A DNA stretch of 20,524 nt, taken from NCBI GenBank assembly GCA_003554465.1, contig PWGL01000036.1, positions 1 through 20,524 on the forward strand, written 5' to 3'. How positions within the stretch are numbered: position 1 is the stretch's first letter; every line of letters starts with the position of its first letter. Made by a program: the position numbers and the translations under genes. The notes under the pieces were generated by a model. The model worked only from the letters and a program-made list of their open reading frames with translations. It made no database searches and had not been told where the DNA came from. The stretch comes from Candidatus Pacearchaeota archaeon (GTDB taxonomy: Archaea > Nanobdellota > Nanobdellia > Pacearchaeales > GW2011-AR1). Shown here piece by piece: positions 1 to 6,049 of the stretch.

Positions 1-44
1 CACTAAATTTTAGGTCTTCTCTTTGTTCAGACGAAACAAACAGC

Positions 45-119
45 GAGTAAGATATTCCAGAAACCTTGCAGGTTTCTTCCATCCAAATTTATTTCATAAA
101 CTTATCTTACCCGCATACG
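45..119. repeat. Structured dispersed repeat, copy A
   Basis: First of three clear copies of an imperfect palindromic element of about 75-95 bp. The left arm GCGAGTAAGATA (about 55-66) is complementary, with one mismatch, to the right arm TATCTTACCCGC. Between them lie a small hairpin, AAACC-TTGCA-GGTTT, and the conserved string CCATCCAAATT. The same blocks recur in the same order and orientation near 1345-1437 and 16197-16278. Reading frames across the copies differ (this copy shifts by one base and meets a stop), so it is probably not coding. It may be a non-autonomous mobile element, a recombination site or a small structured RNA; the sequence does not decide between these. Confidence 0.75.
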
Positions 120-353
120 TTTGGAAACTGCGTCCAAATTTTAACTTTTCCCACCCTATTAATGAGAGATTGCCTTAGTCCTTCGGACATTTTACTGAAA
201 TTTCATTTCAGAGAAAAACTTCTTTTATCCGACCAAGAAAGAAAGCAACAAAATGCTTCGCACTTTGCATAATGAAGAATAAAAGGTTCGTTTCACTCTC
301 CCAAATTTTTCATTTGTTTAATGAGAGTTTCTAATACATTATTTATTCTCTTT
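120..353. other. Gene-free stretch with hairpins and inverted repeats
   Basis: No convincing gene. It holds a hairpin TTTGGA-AACTGCG-TCCAAA just after repeat copy A, the string ACTTTTCCCACCCT (144-157, repeated directly at 1269-1282), GAGAGATTGCC (164-174, inverted at 1237-1247), a GTCC-TTC-GGAC mini-hairpin near 179-190, and TGAGAGTTTCTA (322-333, inverted at 1190-1201). A 68-codon open frame runs through these blocks, but it covers non-coding repeat sequence and has no family resemblance. Confidence 0.55.
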
Positions 354-1201
354 CTAATTATTTCTTTCATATTTAGTGGACGCTGAAAATAGAACTATGA
401 TCCCCAGAATGTAAGTCGCAAAACTTGTTAAAATTATGGGAAACCAAATAATATTAAAAAAGGGCAAATACATCATGTAGATAAGAATCCATACCCGAGA
501 TATTAAAAAAGGGATGAACAAAATAAAAGCAATAGTTAAGAGACCACCCGTTATTATTCCCAATATTCCCATGAATTTAGAACTCTTGATTTTAGCCTTT
601 AATTTAAAGACGCTTATTCCAAAGAGAATCCAGAAAGCTGCTGAAAATAAGATAGCTATTGTTAAAAGTGAAAATACAGTTCCCATTTTCTCCCAATGAT
701 CTTCTTGCTCTTTTACTAGATCATTTTCCCAAGAATAAATATCAGATTCAGAATTATCCTCAAAAGAACTATCTGAAACAATAAGATTTTCTAATTCTGT
801 TTCCATAAAAGGGCTGGCAAGAGTTAAAGAAAAGCTAGCGAGAATAATAATTATCCCCGATATTATGCCTATCCATGACATTACTTTTAAAAGAGTCATA
901 TCAAATTTTTTTCCAAGCACAAGGAACCCATAAATAAAAAATATGCTAAATATCCCTGAAATATTAAAAAGAAGAGAAGAAGCCATTTCATAAGGAAGAA
1001 TTTCTATGATATCGGAAGAAAAAAAAGAAAAAATAAATTCTATAGACCATAATGCTACCATGATAACAATACTAATTATTCCCGACCAAGCCGCGAACTT
1101 TATTGATTTTTTCATTTTGTTATTTAATGTAAATATAACAAAAGCAATTTAAAAACATTCCGATTTCAAATTTTTATATAGGAAAACAATAGAAACTCTC
1201 A
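322..1201. repeat. Exact 12-bp inverted repeats flanking the membrane-protein gene
   Basis: TGAGAGTTTCTA at 322-333 is perfectly inverted at 1190-1201. An outer exact 11-bp pair, GAGAGATTGCC (164-174) and its inverse (1237-1247), nests around it. The only gene inside is the 253-aa membrane protein. This resembles terminal inverted repeats of a one-gene cassette or a large cruciform. No target-site duplication is obvious. Confidence 0.5.
354..1115 (-). CDS. Hypothetical polytopic membrane protein (about 6 TM helices)
   Basis: A 253-residue integral membrane protein of unknown function. Strongly hydrophobic segments are visible at about residues 8-31, 46-68, 76-101, 144-170 and 181-206, with a last hydrophobic stretch from about 208 to 247. 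An acidic, Ser/Asp/Glu-rich loop at about 104-142 separates the first three helices from the last three, suggesting two three-helix halves with an exposed loop. The N-terminus is short and basic and the C-terminus is charged. No catalytic motif is seen and I do not recognise the family. The gene stands alone on the minus strand, bracketed by nested exact inverted repeats and by copies A and B of the dispersed repeat, so it may be accessory cargo. A TATA-like box on the minus strand lies near 1144-1156. Confidence 0.75.
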   Translation of the reverse strand: MKKSIKFAAWSGIISIVIMVALWSIEFIFSFFSSDIIEILPYEMASSLLFNISGIFSIFFIYGFLVLGKKFDMTLLKVMSWIGIISGIIIILASFSLTLASPFMETELENLIVSDSSFEDNSESDIYSWENDLVKEQEDHWEKMGTVFSLLTIAILFSAAFWILFGISVFKLKAKIKSSKFMGILGIITGGLLTIAFILFIPFLISRVWILIYMMYLPFFNIIWFPIILTSFATYILGIIVLFSASTKYERNN

Positions 1202-1236
1202 CATATTCTTTTTTAGAAAAAAAGAAGCAAAAAAGC

Positions 1237-1344
1237 GGCAATCTCTCTTATTGATTAGCAGTCTTTCGACTTTTCCCACCCTAAAGAAAAAATTAAAACT
1301 CACGAGGTCACTTTGTTCCACTCGTGTCTTTAGCTTTGCTTCAG
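1237..1344. other. Repeat-flanking block upstream of copy B
   Basis: This non-coding stretch holds the inverted partner of GAGAGATTGCC (1237-1247), a mini-hairpin AGTC-TTTC-GACT, the direct-repeat string ACTTTTCCCACCCT (1269-1282), and a longer hairpin with CACGAG/CTCGTG arms near 1301-1326. Open frames on both strands cross it but overlap repeat copy B and do not resemble proteins. Confidence 0.5.
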
Positions 1345-1437
1345 ATTTCCAAACAGCGAGTAAGATATTCCAGAGCTTTGCAAGTTCCTTCCATCCAAAT
1401 TCCTCACTATGTTCGGAACTTATCTTACCCGCATATG
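1345..1437. repeat. Structured dispersed repeat, copy B
   Basis: Second copy of the element. Arms GCGAGTAAGATA and TATCTTACCCGC are preserved. The inner hairpin is GAGCT-TTGCA-AGTTC, with a G-U wobble but the same loop as copy A. A second pairing, AAGTTCC/GGAACTT, is also possible. From CCATCCAAATTCC to the right end it is almost identical to copy C, which lies about 15 kb away, so recent copying or conversion is plausible. It sits directly upstream of the Nudix gene's promoter. Confidence 0.78.
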
Positions 1438-1476
1438 TTATACGCAATATTACTCGAGAGCTTTTCCTTTCGATAA

Positions 1477-1486
1477 GTTTATATTA
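1477..1486 (+). promoter_or_regulatory. TATA box for the Nudix gene
   Basis: GTTTATATTA is centred about 26 nt upstream of the ATG at 1508. That is the spacing expected for an archaeal TATA box driving a leaderless mRNA. No Shine-Dalgarno precedes the ATG. Confidence 0.55.
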
Positions 1487-1507
1487 CTCCTTGAATTGTA
1501 AAAAAGT

Positions 1508-2005
1508 ATGTCTAAGGCAAAAATTGTTATTGTTAATGAAAATGATAAAATTATTGGTAATAAAGAAAGAGGAACTTTAAACCAATCTGATATTTATAGA
1601 GTTTCAGCTTTATGGATTCAAAATTCTAGAGGACAGATTCTCCTTGCACAAAGATCATTCAATAAAAAAAATAATCCTGGACAATGGGGTCCTGCAGTTG
1701 CTGGAACTATTGATGAAGGAGAATCTTATGAATCCAATATAATTAAAGAAGCTGAAGAAGAAATTGGTTTAAAGAATTATCGTTTTAAAAAGTCATTTCA
1801 TCATTTCCACAATGGGGAGCATAAACATTTTACTCAGTGGTTTTTTACATTAGTTGATAAAGAAATAGATGAGTTTACAATTCAAGAAGATGAAGTTGAA
1901 AAAATTAAATGGTTTACAAAAGAAGAATTACTAAATGAATTAAAAAATTCACCTAATAAATTTTTAAAAGTAATTCCTTATTGCATCAATTTTTTCAATA
2001 AGTAA
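1508..2005 (+). CDS. Nudix hydrolase, isopentenyl-diphosphate-isomerase-like
   Basis: A 165-residue Nudix-fold protein. The Nudix box spans about residues 66-88: G, five residues, E, seven residues, then KEAEEEIGL, with Lys in place of the usual Arg but the metal-binding EExxE pattern kept. The N-terminal part (a VNENDKIIG-like start, then a strand ending in LLAQRS) is like the IDI/YfcD branch of the superfamily. However, the stretch GQWGPAVAGT lacks the catalytic Cys region of true type I IPP isomerase, so a pyrophosphohydrolase acting on an unknown nucleoside diphosphate derivative is more likely. The product is probably cytosolic and monocistronic, from a leaderless promoter. The gene is enclosed by 12-bp inverted repeats and lies between repeat copies B and D, which suggests horizontal acquisition. 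Confidence 0.85.
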   Translation: MSKAKIVIVNENDKIIGNKERGTLNQSDIYRVSALWIQNSRGQILLAQRSFNKKNNPGQWGPAVAGTIDEGESYESNIIKEAEEEIGLKNYRFKKSFHHFHNGEHKHFTQWFFTLVDKEIDEFTIQEDEVEKIKWFTKEELLNELKNSPNKFLKVIPYCINFFNK

Positions 2006-2018
2006 CGGAAAAGCTCTC

Positions 2019-2207
2019 TGCGTCATACTGTAGCTCCGTTTCACTTCACGATTTTTTCTTACAGAAAAAAACACATAACAATGATTTAGAGATTCCTCCT
2101 TGCAGGCTCCATCCAAATTTTCCAATTGAATAAAAAACCCTAATTTAAAAAGAAAAAATTAAGAGAAATTATTTATAACTCATCTTTGAAACTCTTAATT
2201 GATGCCT
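2019..2207. other. Gene-free stretch with degenerate repeat copy D
   Basis: No gene is seen. Around 2090-2128 a shortened copy of the dispersed repeat is recognisable: AGATTCCT, CCTTGCAGG and CTCCATCCAAATTTTCC line up with the centre of copies A-C, but the long palindromic arms are gone. A poly-A/T rich hairpin-like string (TTTTTTCTTACAGAAAAAAA, near 2051-2070) precedes it. Confidence 0.45.
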
Positions 2208-2537
2208 CTACTGAATATTATCTCCAGTACCTTTAACAATTAAACCCAATGGACGAAGTTTTTCCACAGTTTCTTCACCAAGTTTATTTCTTCTTGAATC
2301 AGTTGTTGATAAGTCCAATAGATATTCTTTTGAATTAATATCGGCAAATCTTGCCCCTGTCTGTTTTGAAGCTTCCTCTACAACCTTATCCGATAATGAA
2401 GAATGAGCAACATAAAAATCCTCTCCTATATGCTTAGAAACTTCACCAAATAATGTGAAAGCCTTAGGAAATACTTCACAGATCTCTGGAATATATATAT
2501 ATTGGGCTTGCAATTGCGACATCAACATTGTCACCAT
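2208..2537 (-). CDS. SAM methyltransferase, C-terminal piece (frameshifted)
   Basis: This frame continues the methyltransferase encoded just upstream. After the AT-repeat at 2491-2502 it reads YIYIPEICEVFPKAF and runs to a normal stop, giving the end of the Rossmann domain (strand DFYVAHSSLS, helix KVVEEASKQTG, and final strands ending GLIVKGTGDN). The first residues predicted from the upstream ATG are an out-of-frame artefact; the real joint is in the AT tract. Adding one AT unit (or removing one base) restores a single protein of about 289 residues. Either the gene is phase-variable, recently broken, or an indel error is present. Confidence 0.7.
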   Translation of the reverse strand: MVTMLMSQLQAQYIYIPEICEVFPKAFTLFGEVSKHIGEDFYVAHSSLSDKVVEEASKQTGARFADINSKEYLLDLSTTDSRRNKLGEETVEKLRPLGLIVKGTGDNIQ

Positions 2538-3075
2538 ACATTGTTCTGTTCACATCGCCAACTCTAAATTCCATCTTTTGATTTCCTCTACCTCTTACTG
2601 AAAAAGTGTTTCCATTTTGTGTTATTTGTATTTCTTCAGGACTAAGTCCATTATTTGCTAAATAAGAGTTTAAAGTAGCATTAATTGATTCTGGAAATAA
2701 ATCTCCAAAAACAATTCTCCCATCCTGCAGTCTTTCAAAGTTTTTTGCCGCATAGTTTCCAGAGAAACCACTTCCACACCCTAAATCAACCAGAGATTTT
2801 GCTTTTCTTATATTATCATTATTTGATAAGGTATCAGCTAAGAAGAAATGGGCCATTGAAACTGTCGGAAAACGATCATGTTGTCCAGGTAAAAAAGAGA
2901 TGGTGTTATCATAACCAACCACGACTGGTTTTCTTGTAGTTTGTTTTCTTAATTGATCAGCTAAACCTGGTTCAAAACTAGAAACTGGCCCTTCAACACT
3001 AGAAATAACTCTATCTCCATCTACAAGATCTTGTGTCTTCAATCCTTTGCTTGTAATTATTTTGTAAGTGTCCAT
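2476..3075 (-). CDS. SAM-dependent methyltransferase (HemK/PrmC-like), N-terminal piece
   Basis: A class I methyltransferase. Motif I, DLGCGSG, is at about residues 97-103 and an acidic post-motif strand (VFGDLFPES) follows. Motif IV appears as DVAIASPIYIY near residue 184, in the place where PrmC/HemK-type enzymes have NPPY; the Asn is Ser here, so the substrate may not be glutamine. The reading frame ends a few residues later because of a shift inside (AT)6 at 2491-2502, and the remainder is in the next frame. The first ~90 residues are an N-terminal extension of unknown role. Upstream, TTTATAAA at 3115-3122 is a candidate TATA box, divergent from the neighbouring + strand gene. The substrate is unknown. 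Confidence 0.72.
   Translation of the reverse strand: MDTYKIITSKGLKTQDLVDGDRVISSVEGPVSSFEPGLADQLRKQTTRKPVVVGYDNTISFLPGQHDRFPTVSMAHFFLADTLSNNDNIRKAKSLVDLGCGSGFSGNYAAKNFERLQDGRIVFGDLFPESINATLNSYLANNGLSPEEIQITQNGNTFSVRGRGNQKMEFRVGDVNRTMYGDNVDVAIASPIYIYSRDL
2491..2502. repeat. (AT)6 dinucleotide tract inside the methyltransferase
   Basis: Six AT units lie exactly where the coding frame switches. Seven units would join both frames into IASPIYIYIPEIC and one 289-aa protein. This is a typical slippage site. Confidence 0.85.
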
Positions 3076-3251
3076 TTTAATCTATATATTTTATGATTAT
3101 AAGATCACATTTAATTTATAAAGCTTTAGGTTAATTAGTCACTATATAGTAAACACAATAAAATAATATTAATTATATGGTATAGGGATTATAAGATTTA
3201 TAAACAGGTTTTGGTAAAAATTATAAGATAAATATAAAAAATTCACAAAGA
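3076..3251. promoter_or_regulatory. Divergent AT-rich promoter region
   Basis: The intergenic region separates the methyltransferase (-) from the 257-aa gene (+). TTTATAAA occurs at 3115-3122 and at 3197-3204, and TTATAAG near 3220-3228 is about 27 nt before the + strand ATG. Either of the last two could be the TATA box of the + strand gene. No RNA gene is seen. Confidence 0.4.
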
Positions 3252-4025
3252 ATGAAAATTAATTTTTTTGAAGAGTTTCCAAAAAGAAAAAATTTAGAGA
3301 AGGTAAAACTTATAGATTTTGAATCTACTATTTATATTGCAGCTAGGTCTATAGATGAATTTAAAAAATTAAAAGAAAAAGTAAAAATCTTAAATCCTAA
3401 ATTAAGGGTTGCTTACTGGCCTATTTTAGAAAAATCTTACTGGATATCACCTTTTTCTTATAACTATGAGTTAAATAAACTGTATGAGGATTTAGAAAAA
3501 AACAAAAAGGGTGAGAAATTAAAAATTCTGATAGATCTGGAATTACCCTTCCTCAATAAAAAACTATTTTTCAAAAATTTATCATTCTTCTTTAAAAACA
3601 AGAAGATAATAAGAAAAATCTTCAGCCAACAAAATAAATTAAACATAGAAATCTTAACAGCAGAATACCCTGTTCCTGGAAGATTTTTTCAAAAAATATT
3701 GAATTTTTTAGGAATTTCTTATTCTATTAATAAGTATCCTCATAAAAGGATAATAATGTTTTATACAAGCATGTTTAAGGAAGAGAAGAATTCTAAGTTT
3801 AGGAAGCATATCAAAAAGAGAAAAGAAGAACTAGGTGATAAATTGCAGGTTGGCTTGGGAACAATAGCTATAGGTATTTTAGGGGATGAACCAAAGCTGT
3901 CTCCTGCCAATTTGGAGAGGGACTTATCTTTTTGTAAAAACAATAGTATAAAAGATGTTGTTATTTTTAGACTCGGAGGCCTAAATAAAGAATATTTAAA
4001 TAAACTTAAAAAATTTACAGATTAA
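3252..4025 (+). CDS. Conserved-looking hypothetical protein, 257 aa
   Basis: Not recognised with confidence. The protein is very Lys/Phe/Ile-rich with no signal peptide or clear membrane helix. It alternates strands and helices: LIDFESTIYIAAR, RVAYWPIL, LKILIDLELPF, LNIEILTAEYPVPG, KRIIMFYTS, LQVGLGTIAIGILG and DVVIFRLGGL. That pattern, with acidic or aromatic residues at strand ends, resembles a TIM-barrel (glycosidase-like) fold, but this is inference only. It is divergent from the methyltransferase, and its TAA overlaps the convergent end of the Cbf5 gene by 4 nt, so no shared operon. No transfer signature beyond the high AT content is visible. Confidence 0.65.
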   Translation: MKINFFEEFPKRKNLEKVKLIDFESTIYIAARSIDEFKKLKEKVKILNPKLRVAYWPILEKSYWISPFSYNYELNKLYEDLEKNKKGEKLKILIDLELPFLNKKLFFKNLSFFFKNKKIIRKIFSQQNKLNIEILTAEYPVPGRFFQKILNFLGISYSINKYPHKRIIMFYTSMFKEEKNSKFRKHIKKRKEELGDKLQVGLGTIAIGILGDEPKLSPANLERDLSFCKNNSIKDVVIFRLGGLNKEYLNKLKKFTD

Positions 4026-4573
4026 TTAAAAACAAATTTTGGTTTAGCTATAACTTCTCCCTCATTAATAACTTCTACAACTTCTATAAATTGATTCTTA
4101 CAGAAAACTGCAATGTTTTCTCCAGTTTTCATTTTTTCAAAAGATTTAATGTCTTTCTTAAATACTGGTTTTCCAGTCAATAATTGCCTCTTACTCTTTC
4201 CCTTTATATTAATGGTCTTTAGTATTTTCCCTATAGCTTCTCCAGGTATAATTGCCTCTTTTAATTTATTTTCATCATCTTTAATTTTATCTAAGTCATA
4301 TAAATTAATAAACCCTTTATCATTTTCAGAAAAAATTCCTGCATCAGACCTTCTCAACTCTAACATATGAGCACCTCCAATATTATCTCCCATATCAGAT
4401 ATAAGTTTTCTTATATAAGTTCCTTTCTCAACTTTTGTCTTAAATAGTGCTATTTTTCTATTTTTATTATATTCTAGCAAATCCCAGTAATAAATTTCTC
4501 TTTCTCTCTCTTGCCTCTTGACACTAGATTTTACAGGAGGGGTTTGCTTTATCTTACCTACAAACTTTTTCAT
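4022..4573 (-). CDS. tRNA/rRNA pseudouridine synthase Cbf5, C-terminal piece (frameshifted)
   Basis: Encodes the second half of the Cbf5/TruB catalytic domain and the PUA domain. FVGKIKQTPPVKSSVKR matches the family block where Cbf5 proteins carry Q-x-PP-V-x-S-A-V-K-R, and EKGTYIRKLISDMG matches the conserved G-T-Y-I-R-x-L segment. The PUA domain starts at about residue 108 (AIIPGEAIGK) and runs to the end. Its frame differs by one base from the upstream piece. Without the artefactual new start, the joined protein would read IHKDIEKKRIEDNMKKFVG. One extra A in the A6 run (minus strand of 4588-4593) would repair it to about 285 residues. The essential role of Cbf5 makes a sequence error or recoding likelier than decay. 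Confidence 0.85.
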   Translation of the reverse strand: MKKFVGKIKQTPPVKSSVKRQEREREIYYWDLLEYNKNRKIALFKTKVEKGTYIRKLISDMGDNIGGAHMLELRRSDAGIFSENDKGFINLYDLDKIKDDENKLKEAIIPGEAIGKILKTINIKGKSKRQLLTGKPVFKKDIKSFEKMKTGENIAVFCKNQFIEVVEVINEGEVIAKPKFVFN

Positions 4574-4581
4574 ATTATCTT

Positions 4582-4914
4582 CTATTCTTTTTTCTCAATA
4601 TCTTTATGAATTTTCATAACTCCCACATACGTTTTGTCTTTTTTCATAAACCACCCTGTTAGTTTGCAGGCCCTATTTAATGCGACTGGTAAAACACCTG
4701 TTACTAAAGGGTCTAAAGTTCCAAAATGAGAAGTTTTTCTCAATCCTAACTTTTTCTTAACCATTTCCGCAGTTTTGAAAGAAGTAGGACCTGAGGGCTT
4801 GTCAATATTTATAATCCCAAATTCTAGCAGTTCATCTATAGACTTATCTTTTTTTATATTTTTCAAATTTATTTCCATTATAAAATCCCCTTTATTTAAT
4901 AAGATATTCCTCAT
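4582..4914 (-). CDS. tRNA/rRNA pseudouridine synthase Cbf5, N-terminal piece (frameshifted)
   Basis: Carries the start of the catalytic domain: GIINIDKPSGPTSF, then KTSHFGTLDPLVTGVLPV, where the Asp of GTLDP is the catalytic aspartate of TruB/Cbf5 pseudouridine synthases. The usual GHSGTLDP has become SHFGTLDP. Cbf5 is the H/ACA RNP enzyme and also modifies tRNA U55 in archaea. The better start is the ATG at 4878 (MEINLKN), preceded by AAGGGG; the upstream ATG at 4914 adds 12 unlikely residues. The frame stops at TAG just after an A6 run, and the rest of the protein continues one frame over. The gene sits 50-85 nt after the 79-aa gene and has an AT-rich promoter-like upstream region (TATA-like ATAAATATAG), so it may be transcribed separately from the ribosomal block. 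Confidence 0.88.
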   Translation of the reverse strand: MRNILLNKGDFIMEINLKNIKKDKSIDELLEFGIINIDKPSGPTSFKTAEMVKKKLGLRKTSHFGTLDPLVTGVLPVALNRACKLTGWFMKKDKTYVGVMKIHKDIEKKE

Positions 4915-4963
4915 TCAAATAGTTTTCTATATTTATTATAATTACAAATAAAAATAATTAGGT

Positions 4964-5203
4964 TTATTCCACATTTATAAGTAACTCATTTTTTCTGCCA
5001 CGCCTCTTTACTTCCCGTACTGTTAATTCTGGAACTTCTGTATACCCATTATCCTTATGATTTAACGCCACAACATCTAAGTCATCAGGATTTGGAACAT
5101 AATAAGCATGCCCCCTCTGACCTACATCAGGAACATATAGAACTTCCCCTATCCTCCCATTTTCAAGCATTAACCTATAAGCTTCTTTACGACAATTTAC
5201 CAT
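4964..5203 (-). CDS. Hypothetical 79-aa protein after eL31
   Basis: Not recognised. The ATG at 5203 is 7 nt after the eL31 stop, so it is almost certainly cotranscribed with eS19-eL39-eL31. The sequence has an early Cys (NCRKEAY), a central GHAYYVPNPDD motif and a basic stretch, TVREVKRRGRKN, before the C-terminus. The Cys/His/Asp order could recall a shrunken papain-like fold, but this is weak. In many archaea the gene following eL31 is translation factor aIF6 (about 220 aa); this product is far too short and has no similarity I can see, so it replaces rather than represents aIF6. It may be a lineage-specific ribosome-associated protein. Confidence 0.6.
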   Translation of the reverse strand: MVNCRKEAYRLMLENGRIGEVLYVPDVGQRGHAYYVPNPDDLDVVALNHKDNGYTEVPELTVREVKRRGRKNELLINVE

Positions 5204-5210
5204 TTCGAAG

Positions 5211-5807
5211 CTATTTTTCTAAGGCCTTTCTCTGGTTAATTTCAGATTGCTTTACTTGTTTAACTTTCTTATTATCTGCCGTGTGTTTTTTTTCTTTATG
5301 TTGTTTTTTAGCAGTTTCTTTTTCTACCTGCTTAACAGCCTCTTCTTTCTCTTTCTCCTCTTCCTTCGCTTCATCACTATCTTCATTCATCTCTTCTTTC
5401 TCACTAGTTTCTTTCTCTTTAGCAGCTTTTTCAGATTCCTTCTCTTTTTTAGCTTCCTTTTCCTTCTCTTTTTCTTTTTTTATCCTCATTTCTATATCTC
5501 TAGGAATTTCTGCCAATTTAACTTCAACTATTCCTTCATCATTTTTTCTTGCTTTAACTTTGATTTTGGCAGGAGGCTTTTTTACCCCTCTCTTCCATAA
5601 AGTCTCATTAACATATTTATCTAATTTAACTTTATTAAGATCTCTGTCGTAAATTTTCATATGTCTGGCCATATATTCTTTTAGGCATTTTACAGCTTTT
5701 TCCGCCTTCCTATATCTGACAGTGTTATGCCATTTATTTCTAAGAGGAACTGTATATTCTTTGAAACTTTTATTATTTTCCTGACTTTTTGATTTTTTCT
5801 TTGCCAT
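5211..5807 (-). CDS. rpl31e: Ribosomal protein eL31 with long K/E-rich tail
   Basis: Residues ~14-101 are a clear eL31 domain: FKEYTVPLRNKW, RYRKAEKAVKCLKEYMARHMK, then DLNKVKLDKYVNETLWKRG and KKPPAKIKVK are family-typical blocks. eL31 lies by the peptide exit tunnel of the large subunit. Most archaeal eL31 proteins end near 85-95 residues; this one continues for about 95 more in a low-complexity Lys/Glu-rich segment with probable helical or coiled-coil character, ending in a more basic stretch. The gene lies 37 nt after eL39 and 7 nt before the 79-aa gene, in the same operon. The tail may contact rRNA or nascent-chain factors at the tunnel exit; that is inference. Confidence 0.95.
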   Translation of the reverse strand: MAKKKSKSQENNKSFKEYTVPLRNKWHNTVRYRKAEKAVKCLKEYMARHMKIYDRDLNKVKLDKYVNETLWKRGVKKPPAKIKVKARKNDEGIVEVKLAEIPRDIEMRIKKEKEKEKEAKKEKESEKAAKEKETSEKEEMNEDSDEAKEEEKEKEEAVKQVEKETAKKQHKEKKHTADNKKVKQVKQSEINQRKALEK

Positions 5808-5844
5808 TTTTTTCTACATATTTTTTTTCTACTTAAAGAAATTA

Positions 5845-6048
5845 TTAACCTAGGTGTTTCTTTTTCTCTCTCCTAGGTTTTATCTTTAATTTTGTTCTTC
5901 TCCAATTTCTCCTAACTCTTGTTATTTCTGAAGGATGTTTTCTTTTCCCCATCCCATATTTTTTTAAGACTGTCCAGAAAGGCGCCCACTTCCTTCTCTT
6001 TCCATGACTTGCTAATTTAACTTTTTTCTGAGTTTTTCTTTTTCCCAT
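5845..6048 (-). CDS. rpl39e: Ribosomal protein eL39, extended
   Basis: A small, very basic 67-residue protein. KTQKKVKLASHGKRRKWAPF followed later by RRNWRRTKLKIK matches eL39, whose usual form is about 50 residues and ends RRHWRRxKLKV. It is a large-subunit protein lining the exit tunnel. Compared with the family it has an insertion (about KKYGMGKRKHPSE, residues 29-41) and a basic C-terminal extension of about 10 residues. One nucleotide separates it from the eS19 stop, and eL31 follows; the eL39-eL31 pairing is a conserved archaeal gene order. Confidence 0.92.
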   Translation of the reverse strand: MGKRKTQKKVKLASHGKRRKWAPFWTVLKKYGMGKRKHPSEITRVRRNWRRTKLKIKPRREKKKHLG

Positions 6049-6049
6049 C

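Larger units (their letters stand above)
1456..2018. repeat. Exact 12-bp inverted repeats flanking the Nudix gene
   Basis: GAGAGCTTTTCC at 1456-1467 is perfectly inverted as GGAAAAGCTCTC at 2007-2018, two bases after the Nudix stop codon. Its start resembles the GAGAG-TTTC start of the pair flanking the neighbouring membrane-protein gene. No target duplication is visible. It could be a cassette boundary; the right copy alone is not followed by a clear U-tract, so a simple terminator is less likely. Confidence 0.5.

Noticed and set aside
1199..1580. Open frames on both strands (82 and 109 codons) over repeat copy B
   Set aside because: They read through the dispersed repeat and its flanks; copies A and C break the same frames, so the sequence is conserved as DNA or RNA structure, not as protein.
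4582..4600. Programmed -1 frameshift in cbf5
   Set aside because: The site G-AAA-AAA is not a canonical slippery heptamer in the right phase with a clear downstream pseudoknot; a missing A is the simpler explanation, so recoding is only listed as a possibility.
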